From NCBI RefSeq assembly GCF_951805225.1, contig NZ_OX638201.1, positions 186,001 to 250,000 of the forward strand: 64,000 bases of DNA, in the 5' to 3' direction. The notes below the pieces were generated by a model. The model worked only from the letters and a program-made list of their open reading frames with translations. It did no database searches and was not told the origin of the DNA. This document shows positions 35,707 through 43,875 of the stretch, in pieces (position 1 is the first letter of the stretch; every line of letters starts with the position of its first letter). The translations under genes were made by a program, and so were the position numbers. This DNA is from an uncultured Flavobacterium sp. (GTDB lineage: Bacteria > Bacteroidota > Bacteroidia > Flavobacteriales > Flavobacteriaceae).

Positions 35707-36279
35707 TTACCTTGAAACTTCGTTTAACGTATTCATTAGTGGTCGAAGGTCATAATACATTTGTCTGGTATCTTCTCCAATATCATTTTCAGAAAGAAAT
35801 TTAAAACCTAATGTTTCATAAAAGCCAAGTGATTTTTCGTAGGCATCTACAGTTAATAATTGACAAGCGCATTTGCTATTTTGTTCTAATGCTAAATCAA
35901 TAACAAAATTTACAAGAGCTCTGCCAATTCCTTTCCGTTCTTTTTTTGTAATCTCACAAACGGCTAATCTACCTATTTTTATAGCTGGAAATTGTCTCAA
36001 ATGTCGTTTAGGATGATTGATGATTTCTTTTATCAATCGCTTAAAAGCATTTTTAGAAGCAAAATTATTTTCCTGAACAGCCAAAGCATCATTATATATG
36101 CTTAGATATGCAATAGTCTTATTTTCGTTTTCAAGCAAATAAGTAGTGGCAAGTAAATCTTTTTTATAAGGAATTGCTTTATCGTTAAGAAAACTATTTA
36201 AATCAATATCACCACACTCAAAAGGTTTAATATTTGTTGTGGGGTTTAATTCGAAAAATGAAAATCCTGTAAAAGGCAT
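35707..36279 (-). CDS. GNAT acetyltransferase, TacT-like toxin candidate
   Basis: The 190-residue GNAT fold protein begins with a FECGDIDLNSFLNDKAIPYK stretch like the CxxxLDxFL start of TacT/AtaT toxins. Then come IGRLAVCEITKKERKGIGRA (motif A, acetyl-CoA pyrophosphate loop) and LTVDAYEKSLGFYETLGFKF (motif B). TacT-type toxins acetylate aminoacyl-tRNA and block translation. It overlaps by one base a 53-residue upstream gene, as in toxin-antitoxin operons. A plain acetyltransferase role remains possible. Confidence 0.8.
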   Translation of the reverse strand: MPFTGFSFFELNPTTNIKPFECGDIDLNSFLNDKAIPYKKDLLATTYLLENENKTIAYLSIYNDALAVQENNFASKNAFKRLIKEIINHPKRHLRQFPAIKIGRLAVCEITKKERKGIGRALVNFVIDLALEQNSKCACQLLTVDAYEKSLGFYETLGFKFLSENDIGEDTRQMYYDLRPLMNTLNEVSR

Positions 36280-36440
36280 TAATTGACTTTTAGAAGTTCT
36301 TTTAAAGAGCCAGCATCAGTTCGAATTTTGGCTAAAGAGTCGACACTAACTTTTCTATCTTTATTAAATTCGATAGTTTTATAAAAGTCAACCGCTTCTT
36401 TACCTTTTAAAACAGGAGTATTTTTAATAGGCTTTGCCAT
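36279..36440 (-). CDS. small antitoxin-like protein upstream of GNAT gene
   Basis: This 53-residue ORF reads MAKPIKNTPVLKGKEAVDFY and continues with a charged helix, KTIEFNKDRKVSVDSLAKIR, ending GSLKELLKVN. It overlaps the GNAT start by one base (TAATG), indicating translational coupling. It does not look like the ribbon-helix-helix DUF1778 antitoxins usual for TacT, but proteins starting with this AKPIKxTPVL pattern recur before GNAT genes in Bacteroidota in my recollection. An antitoxin role is inferred from context. Confidence 0.65.
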   Translation of the reverse strand: MAKPIKNTPVLKGKEAVDFYKTIEFNKDRKVSVDSLAKIRTDAGSLKELLKVN

Positions 36441-36673
36441 AAGTTTATTTCTTTGATTAAATGTAAGAAGTTTTTTTTGAAACTAACTTCATACATGAAT
36501 TATAAAAAAAGATCTTCTCTAAAAGAATTCTTTTATTCGTTTCAAAAGTACGAACAAAAATTAGATTAGTATCTTTTTTTGCTTAAAAAGTAAAAATATT
36601 CTTATGTTTTAAAATTAATCTTCTCCAGTTTGCCTCAGCAGAAGACACAACAATATTGCGAATATTTATGATG

Positions 36674-36775
36674 AAGTTTTACAAAGAGTTCCAGAGGAAC
36701 GAAACATATTGTAGGGATGGATTTTAATCCGTCCATGATAAAGATTGTAGAGACGGATTTTAATCCGACCACAAC
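36674..36775. repeat. AGAGTTCCAGAGGAACGAAA repeat with extra unit
   Basis: As at 35590, followed by a second GATTGTAGAGACGGATTTTA unit and ACGATAAATTTCGTAAT. It lies in the 411-bp gap between the small antitoxin-like gene and the frameshifted gene. The rest of the gap holds only A/T-rich sequence and further ATCCGT fragments. Confidence 0.6.
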
Positions 36776-36851
36776 GATAAATTTCGTAATCAAAATCCGT
36801 TTGCTTGCGTAATCAAAATCCAGTTTTTACGGCAATAAAATCAGCAGAAGA

Positions 36852-37165
36852 TTATTCACCAACCATTTCCTCAACATAACTCAAAAACTCAAATTCATCC
36901 AAAGGAAACATCTGCACAACAGTTTCTAGAATCAAACTCACGTTTATAGATTCGTGTTTTTTTGGTCGATTTTATGCATATCGTGATCTAGTGCCAGAAT
37001 GCATAATTTTAGCATATCGGTAATGACACAACCTAGTTCCAGATAATTGATAATTTTAAATTGAACTGTATAAGTATTTTTGCTATTTGTTGGTTTTAGA
37101 GTTGTAAAATATTGAGCGGTTAATCTTTTAAGTTTTGCTAATTTTTCAATTTCATTTGCTTCCAT
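36852..37165 (-). pseudogene. small protein gene split by an A-run frameshift
   Basis: Frame one starts at 37165 (MEANEIEKLAKLKRLTAQYF) and stops at 36944 after DHDMHKIDQKNTNL. Adding one base in the A7 run (T7 on the plus strand, 36957-36963) instead continues as ESINVSLILETVVQMFPLDE and FEFLSYVEEMVGE to the stop at 36852. The continued form is about 104 residues and agrees with how I recall intact relatives. So the gene has lost one A, varies in phase, or contains a sequence error. Function unknown. Confidence 0.65.
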
Positions 37166-37346
37166 AAGGCGTATATTTTTAATTTGTTTATTGTTAATCG
37201 TTTTTATAATTTAATATAATAAAAATCTTACTTTTGTTTAACTTGGCGAAGGAAGCGATAGATTGTATGTTACCAAACCTGTTTGGCGGGTATCTGAACA
37301 GTCGAAATAAGTTTTTTACCAGTTGAAGTTTTTCACACTTAATTAT

Positions 37347-37354
37347 TATCTTTG
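37347..37354 (+). promoter_or_regulatory. -7 box before XRE regulator
   Basis: TATCTTTG matches TAnnTTTG and ends 4 bp before the ATG at 37359, so the transcript may have almost no leader. No good -33 TTTG at the usual distance was found. Confidence 0.4.
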
Positions 37355-37358
37355 AATT

Positions 37359-37766
37359 ATGAGCACACTTACAAAACCAAATCATATAGGGCGAAAAATA
37401 AGCCGTATTCGTGAACTTCGTGATATGAAACAGGAAGCTTTGGCACTTGCTTTAGGAATAAGTCAGCAAACGATATCGGCTATTGAAAACAGCGAAACAA
37501 TAGAAGAAGAAAGACTTGCTGAAGTTGCAAAAGCACTTGGTGTAACGGTTGAAGCGATTAAAAGTTTTTCAGAAGAAGGAATGATTAATTATTTCAATAC
37601 ATTTAATGATTCGGATAATAATTTTAATCATTATAATACATGCACTTTCAATCCTTTAGATAAATTAATGGAAACTGTAGAAGAAAACAAAAATCTTTAC
37701 GAACGTTTGCTTCAGGCGGAAAAAGATAAAGTCGAATATTTAGAAAAATTACTAAAGCAGAAATAA
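37359..37766 (+). CDS. XRE family transcriptional regulator
   Basis: The 135-residue protein has a Cro/C1-type helix-turn-helix at about 10-65 (IGRKISRIRELRDMKQEALA, then LGISQQTISAIENSETIEEE and LAEVAKALGVTVEAIKSF). A linker rich in Asn and Phe follows (FNDSDNNFNHYNT), and a C-terminal coiled-coil (ENKNLYERLLQAEKDKVEYL) probably dimerises. This form is widespread in Bacteroidota as single genes. It is separated from the next gene by a terminator. Its target is unknown. Confidence 0.9.
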   Translation: MSTLTKPNHIGRKISRIRELRDMKQEALALALGISQQTISAIENSETIEEERLAEVAKALGVTVEAIKSFSEEGMINYFNTFNDSDNNFNHYNTCTFNPLDKLMETVEENKNLYERLLQAEKDKVEYLEKLLKQK

Positions 37767-37780
37767 AGATATTAATTCAA

Positions 37781-37812
37781 AAACCTTTCAGAAATGAAAG
37801 GTTTTTTTATTT
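37781..37812 (+). terminator. terminator after XRE gene
   Basis: AAAACCTTTCA pairs with TGAAAGGTTTT around GAAA, with T7 following. The same hairpin recurs at about 40168-40196. Confidence 0.8.
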
Positions 37813-37819
37813 TAGTGTT

Positions 37820-39100
37820 ATGAAAAACACGATCTATTGTATTCTATTTCTTTTGGTTACGGCTTTTGGTTTTGCTCAGGATAAGCAATTGTTACAAACG
37901 GGAATTATTATCGATTCGGTTAAAGTTGCAAGCAATCCAACGGAATCGTATGCAATATATTTCCCTAAAAAATACGATGCGAAAACTCCATTGGCGTTGG
38001 TTTTTATTTTTGAACCATCCGCGAGAGGCAAAATGGGGATTGAGCCTTTTATTCTGGCTGCCGAAACTTATAATTATATTTTGGTATGTTCCAATACTTT
38101 AAAAAATGGATCGACCCAAAATAATATCAGTATTGCCAATAGATTATTTGATGATGTATTGCAAAACTACGCTGTTGATACTTCACAACTTTATATATCG
38201 GGTTTTTCGGGCGGTGCAAGATTAGCCAGTTATTTCGGGATATCTACGAGCGTTTTTCAAGGAGTTATTGCTTGTGGAGCTTCTTTTACGGGTACGGATA
38301 AATTTATACCGCCGTCAAATAATTTCTCGTATGTTGGAATGGTTGGAGATAAGGATATGAATTATCAGGAAATGATAAAAAATAAAGAATGGCTGGATAA
38401 ATCAAGGATTGTAAACACACTTTTTGTTTCTCACGAAGATCATGTTTGGCCTAAACAATCTGAAATGCTTCGGGCATTTGACTGGTTGGAAATTCAGGCG
38501 TATCGAAAAAATTTAAAACCAAAGAACGATACAATCATCAAACGAATTTATGATAAAAATTTGCAAATTGCCGATAGTTTAAAGGCAAATAAAGAAATGG
38601 TTCTTTCGATGAATGCCTACGAAAAAGGGATTACTTTTTTGAATACAAATGAAGACAATTTTCTAAGAACTAAGATTTCCGAAATCAAAAAGTCCAGAGA
38701 ATATAAAGATGAAATTGCAAAAATAGAGAAGATAAAAGTTTTGGAAAACGAGATTTTAGATAAACTTTGGCTTCGTTTTGACCAGGAATTAAAATCGGCT
38801 AAAAGTAATACTAATTTTAAGTTTTGGAAATCTGAAATTAAAGATTTGAATGCGATGAAGTTAGACAACAAGAATGTTTTGGCCCAAAATATGGCTATTA
38901 GAATATTGTTTTCGTTTCAGATTTCGGTTTATGAAGCCGGGCAGGAAAATAAAAGAAACCAACAAAATGACAAGTTTACTTATTGTCAGAATTGTATAAA
39001 ATTATCACTGAGACAAATTAGAGAAAAGTCAAGATTCCAGAGCAGTGAAGGGGAAATAAGTAAAATGGACAACTATAATGGAATAACTTTTTTATTTTGA
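37820..39100 (+). CDS. secreted alpha/beta hydrolase, PHB-depolymerase-like
   Basis: The 426-residue protein has a signal peptide ending in GFAQ (about residue 20). Residues 40-240 hold an esterase-like alpha/beta hydrolase: YAIYFPKKYDAKTPLALVFI, the nucleophile elbow GFSGGARLA with Ser130, MVGDKDMNYQ and SHEDHVWP with the likely acid and His. The C-terminal 180 residues are helical and unassigned. The natural substrate is unknown. The ATG lies very close behind the preceding terminator, so its promoter must lie near or within the XRE gene end. Confidence 0.75.
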   Translation: MKNTIYCILFLLVTAFGFAQDKQLLQTGIIIDSVKVASNPTESYAIYFPKKYDAKTPLALVFIFEPSARGKMGIEPFILAAETYNYILVCSNTLKNGSTQNNISIANRLFDDVLQNYAVDTSQLYISGFSGGARLASYFGISTSVFQGVIACGASFTGTDKFIPPSNNFSYVGMVGDKDMNYQEMIKNKEWLDKSRIVNTLFVSHEDHVWPKQSEMLRAFDWLEIQAYRKNLKPKNDTIIKRIYDKNLQIADSLKANKEMVLSMNAYEKGITFLNTNEDNFLRTKISEIKKSREYKDEIAKIEKIKVLENEILDKLWLRFDQELKSAKSNTNFKFWKSEIKDLNAMKLDNKNVLAQNMAIRILFSFQISVYEAGQENKRNQQNDKFTYCQNCIKLSLRQIREKSRFQSSEGEISKMDNYNGITFLF

Positions 39101-39230
39101 AATATTGATAAAATATTTCTATTAATATAAGATTTATCTTTCTTTTTTAAATACATTTGTACTTTGGTAAAATATCTTAAATTTATAGGATTGTAATCAA
39201 ATAAATTAAATTATTTCAATAAAATTGAGC

Positions 39231-40061
39231 ATGAAAGAGCAAGAATCGATACAGATATTTGACGAAAAAAGAGTAAGAACTGTTTGGATTCAAGATGAAG
39301 AAAAATGGTATTTTTCTATTATTGATGTAATAGAAGTTTTAACAAATTCTGATAGATCAAGAAAATATTGGAATGATTTAAAAAGTAAACTAAAAAAAGA
39401 AGGTAGTGAAGTGTCCGATAAAATCGGACGTTTGAAATTAGAGTCTTCCGATGGAAAAATGCGTTTAACGGATGTGGCTGATACTGAACAATTATTTCGT
39501 TTAATACAATCAATCCCTTCTCCAAAAGCCGAACCATTTAAACTGTGGCTTGCTCAAATTGGTGTAGAACGTTTGGATGAAATGCAAGATCCGGAACTTT
39601 CTATAGATCGGGCTTTAGATCAATATTTGCAATTAGGGTATTCAGAAAGTTGGATAAATCAACGATTAAAAAGTATTGAAATTCGTAAAGAATTAACTGA
39701 TGAATGGAAAAACAGAGGAATAAAAGAAGCCAGCCAGTTTGGGACTTTAACGGATATAATTTCTAATGCCTGGTCAGGAAAAACAACCAAAGAATATAAA
39801 ATACTCAAAGGATTAAAAAAAGAAAATCTAAGAGATAATATGACAAATACCGAATTGATTTTGAATATGCTGGCAGAAGCATCTACAAAAGATATTTCGG
39901 TTGCAAATGAACCGGAAACTTTTGATGAAAATAAAGAGGTAGCCCAACAAGGCGGTAATGTTGCTAAAGTTGCTTTAAAAGAATTAGAATCTAAAACAGG
40001 AAAGAAAGTTGTGACTTCGCTTAACGCTAAAGATTTTTTGAGAAATCAGATAAAGAAATAA
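39231..40061 (+). CDS. Bro-N domain protein
   Basis: The 276-residue protein carries an N-terminal Bro-N domain (about 5-110: IQIFDEKRVRTVWIQDEEKW, then FSIIDVIEVLTNSDRSRKYW). This domain is found in phage antirepressors and in DinD-like chromosomal proteins. The C-terminal half (LDEMQDPELSIDRALDQYLQ onward, ending KKVVTSLNAKDFLRNQIKK) is the type seen in DNA-damage-inducible protein D. ATG at 39231 is used instead of the TTG six bases earlier. A TACATTTG -7-like box is at 39152. Phage-derived or SOS-linked. Confidence 0.8.
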   Translation: MKEQESIQIFDEKRVRTVWIQDEEKWYFSIIDVIEVLTNSDRSRKYWNDLKSKLKKEGSEVSDKIGRLKLESSDGKMRLTDVADTEQLFRLIQSIPSPKAEPFKLWLAQIGVERLDEMQDPELSIDRALDQYLQLGYSESWINQRLKSIEIRKELTDEWKNRGIKEASQFGTLTDIISNAWSGKTTKEYKILKGLKKENLRDNMTNTELILNMLAEASTKDISVANEPETFDENKEVAQQGGNVAKVALKELESKTGKKVVTSLNAKDFLRNQIKK

Positions 40062-40365
40062 TATTCTCTGGAGAAATAAACGCTTATAAAAAGTATTAGT
40101 TATCGGTGATGTTTTTGTATGTAAATGCAAAATGTTTAATTATTTTTTGCTGTTTTATAGTTTTACAAAATCTTTCAGAAATGAAAGGTTTTTTGGTTTC
40201 TGCAAAAAATGAAATGCCCAAAGAAATTGAAAGTTTAGAATTATTGTTATTTTAATTATAAACGAGAAATATTTAATAAAATTAAAAGTGTAACGTATTG
40301 TCACGGTTTGAAAAAGATAAATTTTATGTTGTATATTTCACATTAAAAACAAATCCTGAAACCAA
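40062..40365. other. intergenic, hairpin only
   Basis: A hairpin (CTTTCA with TGAAAG, 40168-40196) resembles the terminator at 37781. The rest is AT-rich and without a credible ORF. Confidence 0.6.
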
Positions 40366-41169
40366 ATGAGTTTAGTTAATTATTCTAATGAAAAACTATT
40401 TGAAAGACTTTTAAATAATAAGTCGAGTAAAAATTATTGGAACTTCATTACTGAATTAAGAAAGCGAAAGGATAATGATATTTTTGAAAAAAGCGTAGAA
40501 TTAACGAAATCAGAAATAGTTAAAGAAAAAATTATTGGTATAAATATATTGGCTCAATTTGGGTTTCCGAGATTGCATTTGAAAGAAATTTTGAAAATAT
40601 ATTTCGATTTACTCAAAACCGAAACCGATAAAAATGTAATTAGTTCCATACTTTACGGAATTGGACATAACAACGATAATTTAACCGATAAACAAATTAA
40701 TGTAATTTGTGCTTACAAAGATCATAAAAGTGTAACTGTAAAGTATGCTTTGGTTTATGCAATTCTCGCTATAGATAAAAACAAAACTATAAATACTTTG
40801 ATAGAATTAAGTAAAGATAAGGATTCGGATATTAGAGATTGGGCAACTTTCGGAATCGGAACACAAATTGAAACCGATACGCAAATAATCAGAGAAGCTT
40901 TGTGGGAAAGAATAAACGATACCGATACTACTACGAGACTTGAAGCTATTGTTGGCTTAGCCAAAAGGAAAGACGAGAATATTAAAAAGATTCTAAAGAA
41001 AGAGCTTTTGGAAATAGATGAATTTGGTTCCTTAATTTTAGAAGCAATAGAAGAATATAACGATAAGGATTTTATACTTTTAATCGAAGAACAGATTGAA
41101 AGAAATCAAAAACTTAAAAAAGTAGAGGAGGATTGGTTATTAGAAACTTTAGAAAAATTAAAGCAATAA
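40366..41169 (+). CDS. HEAT-repeat protein
   Basis: The 267-residue protein is built of repeated helix pairs of the HEAT/armadillo type: KEKIIGINILAQFGFPRLHL, VISSILYGIGHNNDNL, VKYALVYAILAIDKN, SDIRDWATFGIGTQIE and TTRLEAIVGLAKRKDENI. It is an all-alpha solenoid, a protein-protein scaffold with no catalytic motif. There is no signal peptide. It lies between the Bro-N gene and a scrap that resembles that gene's 3-prime end, suggesting insertion or rearrangement. Function unknown. Confidence 0.82.
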   Translation: MSLVNYSNEKLFERLLNNKSSKNYWNFITELRKRKDNDIFEKSVELTKSEIVKEKIIGINILAQFGFPRLHLKEILKIYFDLLKTETDKNVISSILYGIGHNNDNLTDKQINVICAYKDHKSVTVKYALVYAILAIDKNKTINTLIELSKDKDSDIRDWATFGIGTQIETDTQIIREALWERINDTDTTTRLEAIVGLAKRKDENIKKILKKELLEIDEFGSLILEAIEEYNDKDFILLIEEQIERNQKLKKVEEDWLLETLEKLKQ

Positions 41170-41238
41170 TCAGAGGTTCTTACATTGCCAAATGCTAAAG
41201 ATGTTTTGAAAAAACAAATAGAAAAAATATTAAGACAT
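41170..41238 (+). pseudogene. remnant of a Bro-N/DinD-like C-terminus
   Basis: Immediately after the HEAT stop, the frame reads SEVLTLPNAKDVLKKQIEKI. It resembles the SLNAKDFLRNQIKK end of the Bro-N protein at both protein and DNA level. No start or upstream part is present, so this is the tail of a lost related gene. Confidence 0.45.
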
Positions 41239-41240
41239 AA

Positions 41241-41272
41241 AAAAAAGCATCAGCCACGCTGATGCTTTTAAT
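41241..41272. terminator. bidirectional terminator
   Basis: AAAAGCATCAGC pairs with GCTGATGCTTTT around CAC, with A and T runs on both sides, between convergent genes. Confidence 0.85.
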
Positions 41273-41293
41273 CTTTAAGGCAAAAAAGACAAA

Positions 41294-41680
41294 TTAACGG
41301 CGAAAAGCTGGGCTTTGGTTTACCGTGTCGTCAAGCTTAGCTGCTTTTACTTTTTTAGTTGCAACTTTAATTTCGTGTTTAACAACTTTGCTGTTTTCTT
41401 TTACTTCTAATACATAAGTTCCAGCAGGAAAACCTTCTAAACTTATTGTTTTTGAAATCTCTAATTTGTCTGCAGCAGAATCTCCTGTGTAAACTAAATT
41501 ATTATTTTCATCAAAAATAGAGAAAATTGATTTTTCAACGGTGTTGATAGCAAAGCTAACCACTTTTCCGTTTCCGGTTCTTATATTCAAAATATAATCA
41601 CCTTTTCCATCAATTGCATAAGTAAAAATCGTTGTTAAAAATAAGGCAACAACTAAGCCCATTTTGGTAAATTTTGTCAT
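41294..41680 (-). CDS. small secreted beta-sandwich protein, paralog 1
   Basis: The 128-residue protein has a signal peptide ending in TYA. The mature part is one predicted beta-sandwich: DYILNIRTGNGKVVSFAINT, FSIFDENNNLVYTGD, then ISLEGFPAGTYVLEVKENSK and VVKHEIKV. The FPAGTYxLEV pattern resembles T9SS C-terminal and DUF3244-like folds. Two close paralogs follow at 42687 and 43876. Unlike them, it lacks the shared upstream element. The ending NQSPAFRR differs too. Function unknown. Confidence 0.8.
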   Translation of the reverse strand: MTKFTKMGLVVALFLTTIFTYAIDGKGDYILNIRTGNGKVVSFAINTVEKSIFSIFDENNNLVYTGDSAADKLEISKTISLEGFPAGTYVLEVKENSKVVKHEIKVATKKVKAAKLDDTVNQSPAFRR

Positions 41681-41940
41681 GTCTTTTTTAATTGTTTATT
41701 ACTATTTTGTGGAACGCCCAAAACTACAAATAGAAATTTAATTTTATGCAAAAAAATCACTTTTTTATAAGTGTAAATTGCTGAATTAAAGATGTTTCTG
41801 CGTTTTATCTGAACTATGTACGTAATTACTGGGTTCGTGGATGTTTTTTAATGCATTTTTTTAATGGCGTAAAAATCAGCCTTTTGAAATTATTAAGAAT
41901 AGCTTTCCAAAAAAAGATGGTTTGAAAAAAGTTAGTAAAA

Positions 41941-42050
41941 AATGAGCATAAAAAAACAGCTCAAGAACGTCAGAAGAGCTGTTTTTTGAACATTATTATT
42001 TGCATTTTTCACATTATTTAATCTCACATTTATGCTTAATATTTAACTGC
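41941..42050 (-). pseudogene. orphan 3-prime flank of a lost paralog
   Basis: A terminator hairpin (AACAGCTC with GAGCTGTT, 41955-41986) and the following 60 bp (TTTTTCACATTATTTAATCTCAC) match the 3-prime flanks of the genes at 42687 and 43876. Here the gene itself is missing and a repeat array begins instead. Confidence 0.5.
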
Positions 42051-42074
42051 AAATTTTTTTCTGTATTGTGTGTA

Positions 42075-42556
42075 ATTTTACCGCAAAGGCGCAAAGGTTT
42101 TTTATTAAGGATTATGTGTATTAAACGCAAAGTTCGCAAAGCTTTGTATTGATAAAGTTTTTGTTCTGGCTTGTGTGTATTAACCGCAAAGTGCGCAAAG
42201 GTTTTTTTTTATTAAGGATTATGTGTATTAAACGCAAAGTTCGCAAAGCTTTGTGTTGATAAAGTTTTTGTTCTGGTTTGTGTGTATTAACCGCAAAGTG
42301 CGCAAAGGTTTTTTTATTAAGGATTATGCATATTAAGTGCAAAGTTCGCAAAGCTTTGTGTTGATAAAGTTTTTGTTCTGGTTTGTGTGTATTAACCGCA
42401 AAGTGCGCAAAGGTTTTTTTATTAAGGATTATGCATATTAAACGCAAAGTTCGCAAAGCTTTGTGATGATAAAGCTTTGCGAACTTTGTGTTTGCTAAGC
42501 GCGAAACAAAACAAAAAACTTTGCGCGCTTTGCGGTAAAAAACCTTTTGCGGTAAA
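42075..42556. repeat. tandem 105-107 bp array of GCAAAG repeats
   Basis: It begins TTTTACCGCAAAGG and ends CTTTTGCGGTAAAA. Inside, units starting TAACCGCAAAGTGCGCAAAG occur at about 42077, 42181, 42288 and 42393, each with an ATTAAGGATTATG spacer and an inverted TTCGCAAAGCTTTGTG core. A long ORF on the minus strand across it is a by-product of the 105-bp period. Confidence 0.75.
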
Positions 42557-42583
42557 ACCAAAACCATTAAGTTAAATGCAAAA

Positions 42584-42621
42584 AAAAAACAGCTCATAAC
42601 GTCAAAGGAGCTGTTTTTTGA
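42584..42621 (-). terminator. terminator of paralog 2
   Basis: AAAAACAGCTC pairs with GAGCTGTTTTT. On the minus strand it follows the stop of the 42687 gene. Confidence 0.75.
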
Positions 42622-42686
42622 ACACTATTATTTAAATTTTTCACATTGTCTAATCTCACTTTTAGACTTTATGAACTTACACTTTT

Positions 42687-43094
42687 TTAGCGTGCGGCAA
42701 CACTTGTATTTTTAGCAGAAAAACCTGCTTTGTAAACTGATGAAACTGCTTTTTTAGATAAAACTGTAGCATCTTCAGTTATTACAATTTCATGTCTCAC
42801 TTTTTTTACATTATCTTCAACTTCTAAGAAATAAGTTCCCGCAGGAAATTCTTCTAAGCTAAAAGTTCTCAAAATCCCATCTTTACCCGTAGCTGATTCA
42901 GAATAAATTAGAGTACCATCTTTGTCGTAAATTGCTAAACTGGCTTTTTTTAACTGATTAAGAGCAAACGTAATCACTTTTCCATTCGATTTAATTACGT
43001 GAAGATTAAAATCCTCATTCCCGTCGATTGCATAAGTACTCATTCCGGTGAAAAGTACAGCACATACTAAACTTAATTTTAAAATCTTTTTCAT
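42687..43094 (-). CDS. small secreted beta-sandwich protein, paralog 2
   Basis: The 135-residue protein has a signal peptide ending in TYA. NEDFNLHVIKSNGKVITFAL, ASLAIYDKDGTLIYSES and FSLEEFPAGTYFLEVEDNVK follow, nearly the same as the gene at 43876. It belongs to the same family as 41294. The product is secreted or surface-exposed. Upstream on the minus strand lie a TAATTTAG -7-like box, a TTGTGA box and the element at 43182, which the AraC gene also has. That suggests activation by that regulator. Function unknown. Confidence 0.82.
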   Translation of the reverse strand: MKKILKLSLVCAVLFTGMSTYAIDGNEDFNLHVIKSNGKVITFALNQLKKASLAIYDKDGTLIYSESATGKDGILRTFSLEEFPAGTYFLEVEDNVKKVRHEIVITEDATVLSKKAVSSVYKAGFSAKNTSVAAR

Positions 43095-43127
43095 GGTATT
43101 TAGTTTTTAAATTAATAGTTCTAATTC

Positions 43128-43168
43128 TCTGATGCTAAATTACTTATGAAACATATGTATTCTCACAA
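43128..43168 (-). promoter_or_regulatory. promoter of paralog 2
   Basis: On the minus strand TTGTGA (43163-43168) and TAATTTAGCATCAGA (43128-43142) are kept at the same spacing as in front of paralog 3 (44328-44368), although the sequence between has diverged. Confidence 0.5.
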
Positions 43169-43181
43169 CTCTATTGGCCGA

Positions 43182-43235
43182 TTTCGATGCTATATTCTCA
43201 TTTACGAAACCGTTATAGGTTAAAGTTTGAATTAT
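43182..43235 (-). promoter_or_regulatory. shared AraC-type element, copy 1
   Basis: The block around TATTCTCATTTACGAAACCG and TTATAGGTTAAA is almost the same as 44382-44435 and strongly similar to 44651-44697. It lies just upstream of the paralog 2 promoter, the place for an activator. Confidence 0.55.
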
Positions 43236-43352
43236 AATTAGCATATTTGTTAATTCGTTTATTATTTTTCAATGTTTTGTTTGAATTAAGAGAAAGTAAA
43301 TTTATCTGTATTTCTTACAAAATAGCGAAGTGAAATTTAACTGAAATATGTT

Positions 43353-43746
43353 TTTTTACCGCAAAGCGCGCAAAGATTTTCTTTATAAAAAGTTTTGTAC
43401 AAATGTAAAGTTCGCAAAGCTTTGTGTTGATAAAGCTTTGCGAACTTTGTGTTTGCTAAACGCGATACGGGATAAAAATCTTCGCGCACTTTGCGGTAAG
43501 ATAATGATAACAATAACCACAAAGCTTTGAGTTGATAAAGCTTTGCGAACTTTGTGTTTGCTAAACGCGATACAGGATAAAAATCTTCGCGCAATTTGCG
43601 GTAAGATAATGATAACAATAACCACAAAGCAGATATTGATAAAGCTTTGCGAACTTTGTGTTTGCTAAACGCGATGCAGGAGAAAAATCTTCGCGCGCTT
43701 TGCGGTAAAAAATACACTTTGCGGTAAAAAACCTTTGCGGTAAAAA
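43353..43746. repeat. GCAAAG array, three larger units
   Basis: Bounded by TTTTACCGCAAAGCG and CTTTGCGGTAAA. A unit of about 105 bp (GTTGATAAAGCTTTGCGAAC, then GTTTGCTAAACGCGATAC and TTCGCGCACTTTGCGGTAAG) is present three times. No gene; minus-strand ORFs across it are repeat translations. Confidence 0.7.
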
Positions 43747-43764
43747 AAATAAAAAAGTAAAGAG

Positions 43765-43803
43765 CAAAAAAAAACAGCTCAATAACCACAAAGAGCTGTT
43801 TCT
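43765..43803 (-). terminator. terminator of paralog 3
   Basis: AAAACAGCTC pairs with GAGCTGTTT, the third copy of this hairpin. Confidence 0.7.
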
Positions 43804-43875
43804 AAAACTATACAGTTTTTAAACTTTACTAACTATCTAACCTCATTTTTATACTGTATGCGAGTATAAACTTTT

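Noticed and set aside
42075..42556. CRISPR-like regular array
   Set aside because: Units are about 105 bp and near-identical along their length, with no short repeats alternating with unique spacers and no cas genes.
42121..42597. 158-residue minus-strand ORF with 35-residue repeats (HKALRTLRL type)
   Set aside because: It is the translation of the 105-bp GCAAAG tandem array; the period is a multiple of three, which keeps the frame open by chance. No start context and no protein-like character.
43337..43791. Several ORFs of 60-150 codons on both strands
   Set aside because: All lie in the second GCAAAG array and are repeat translations in different frames.
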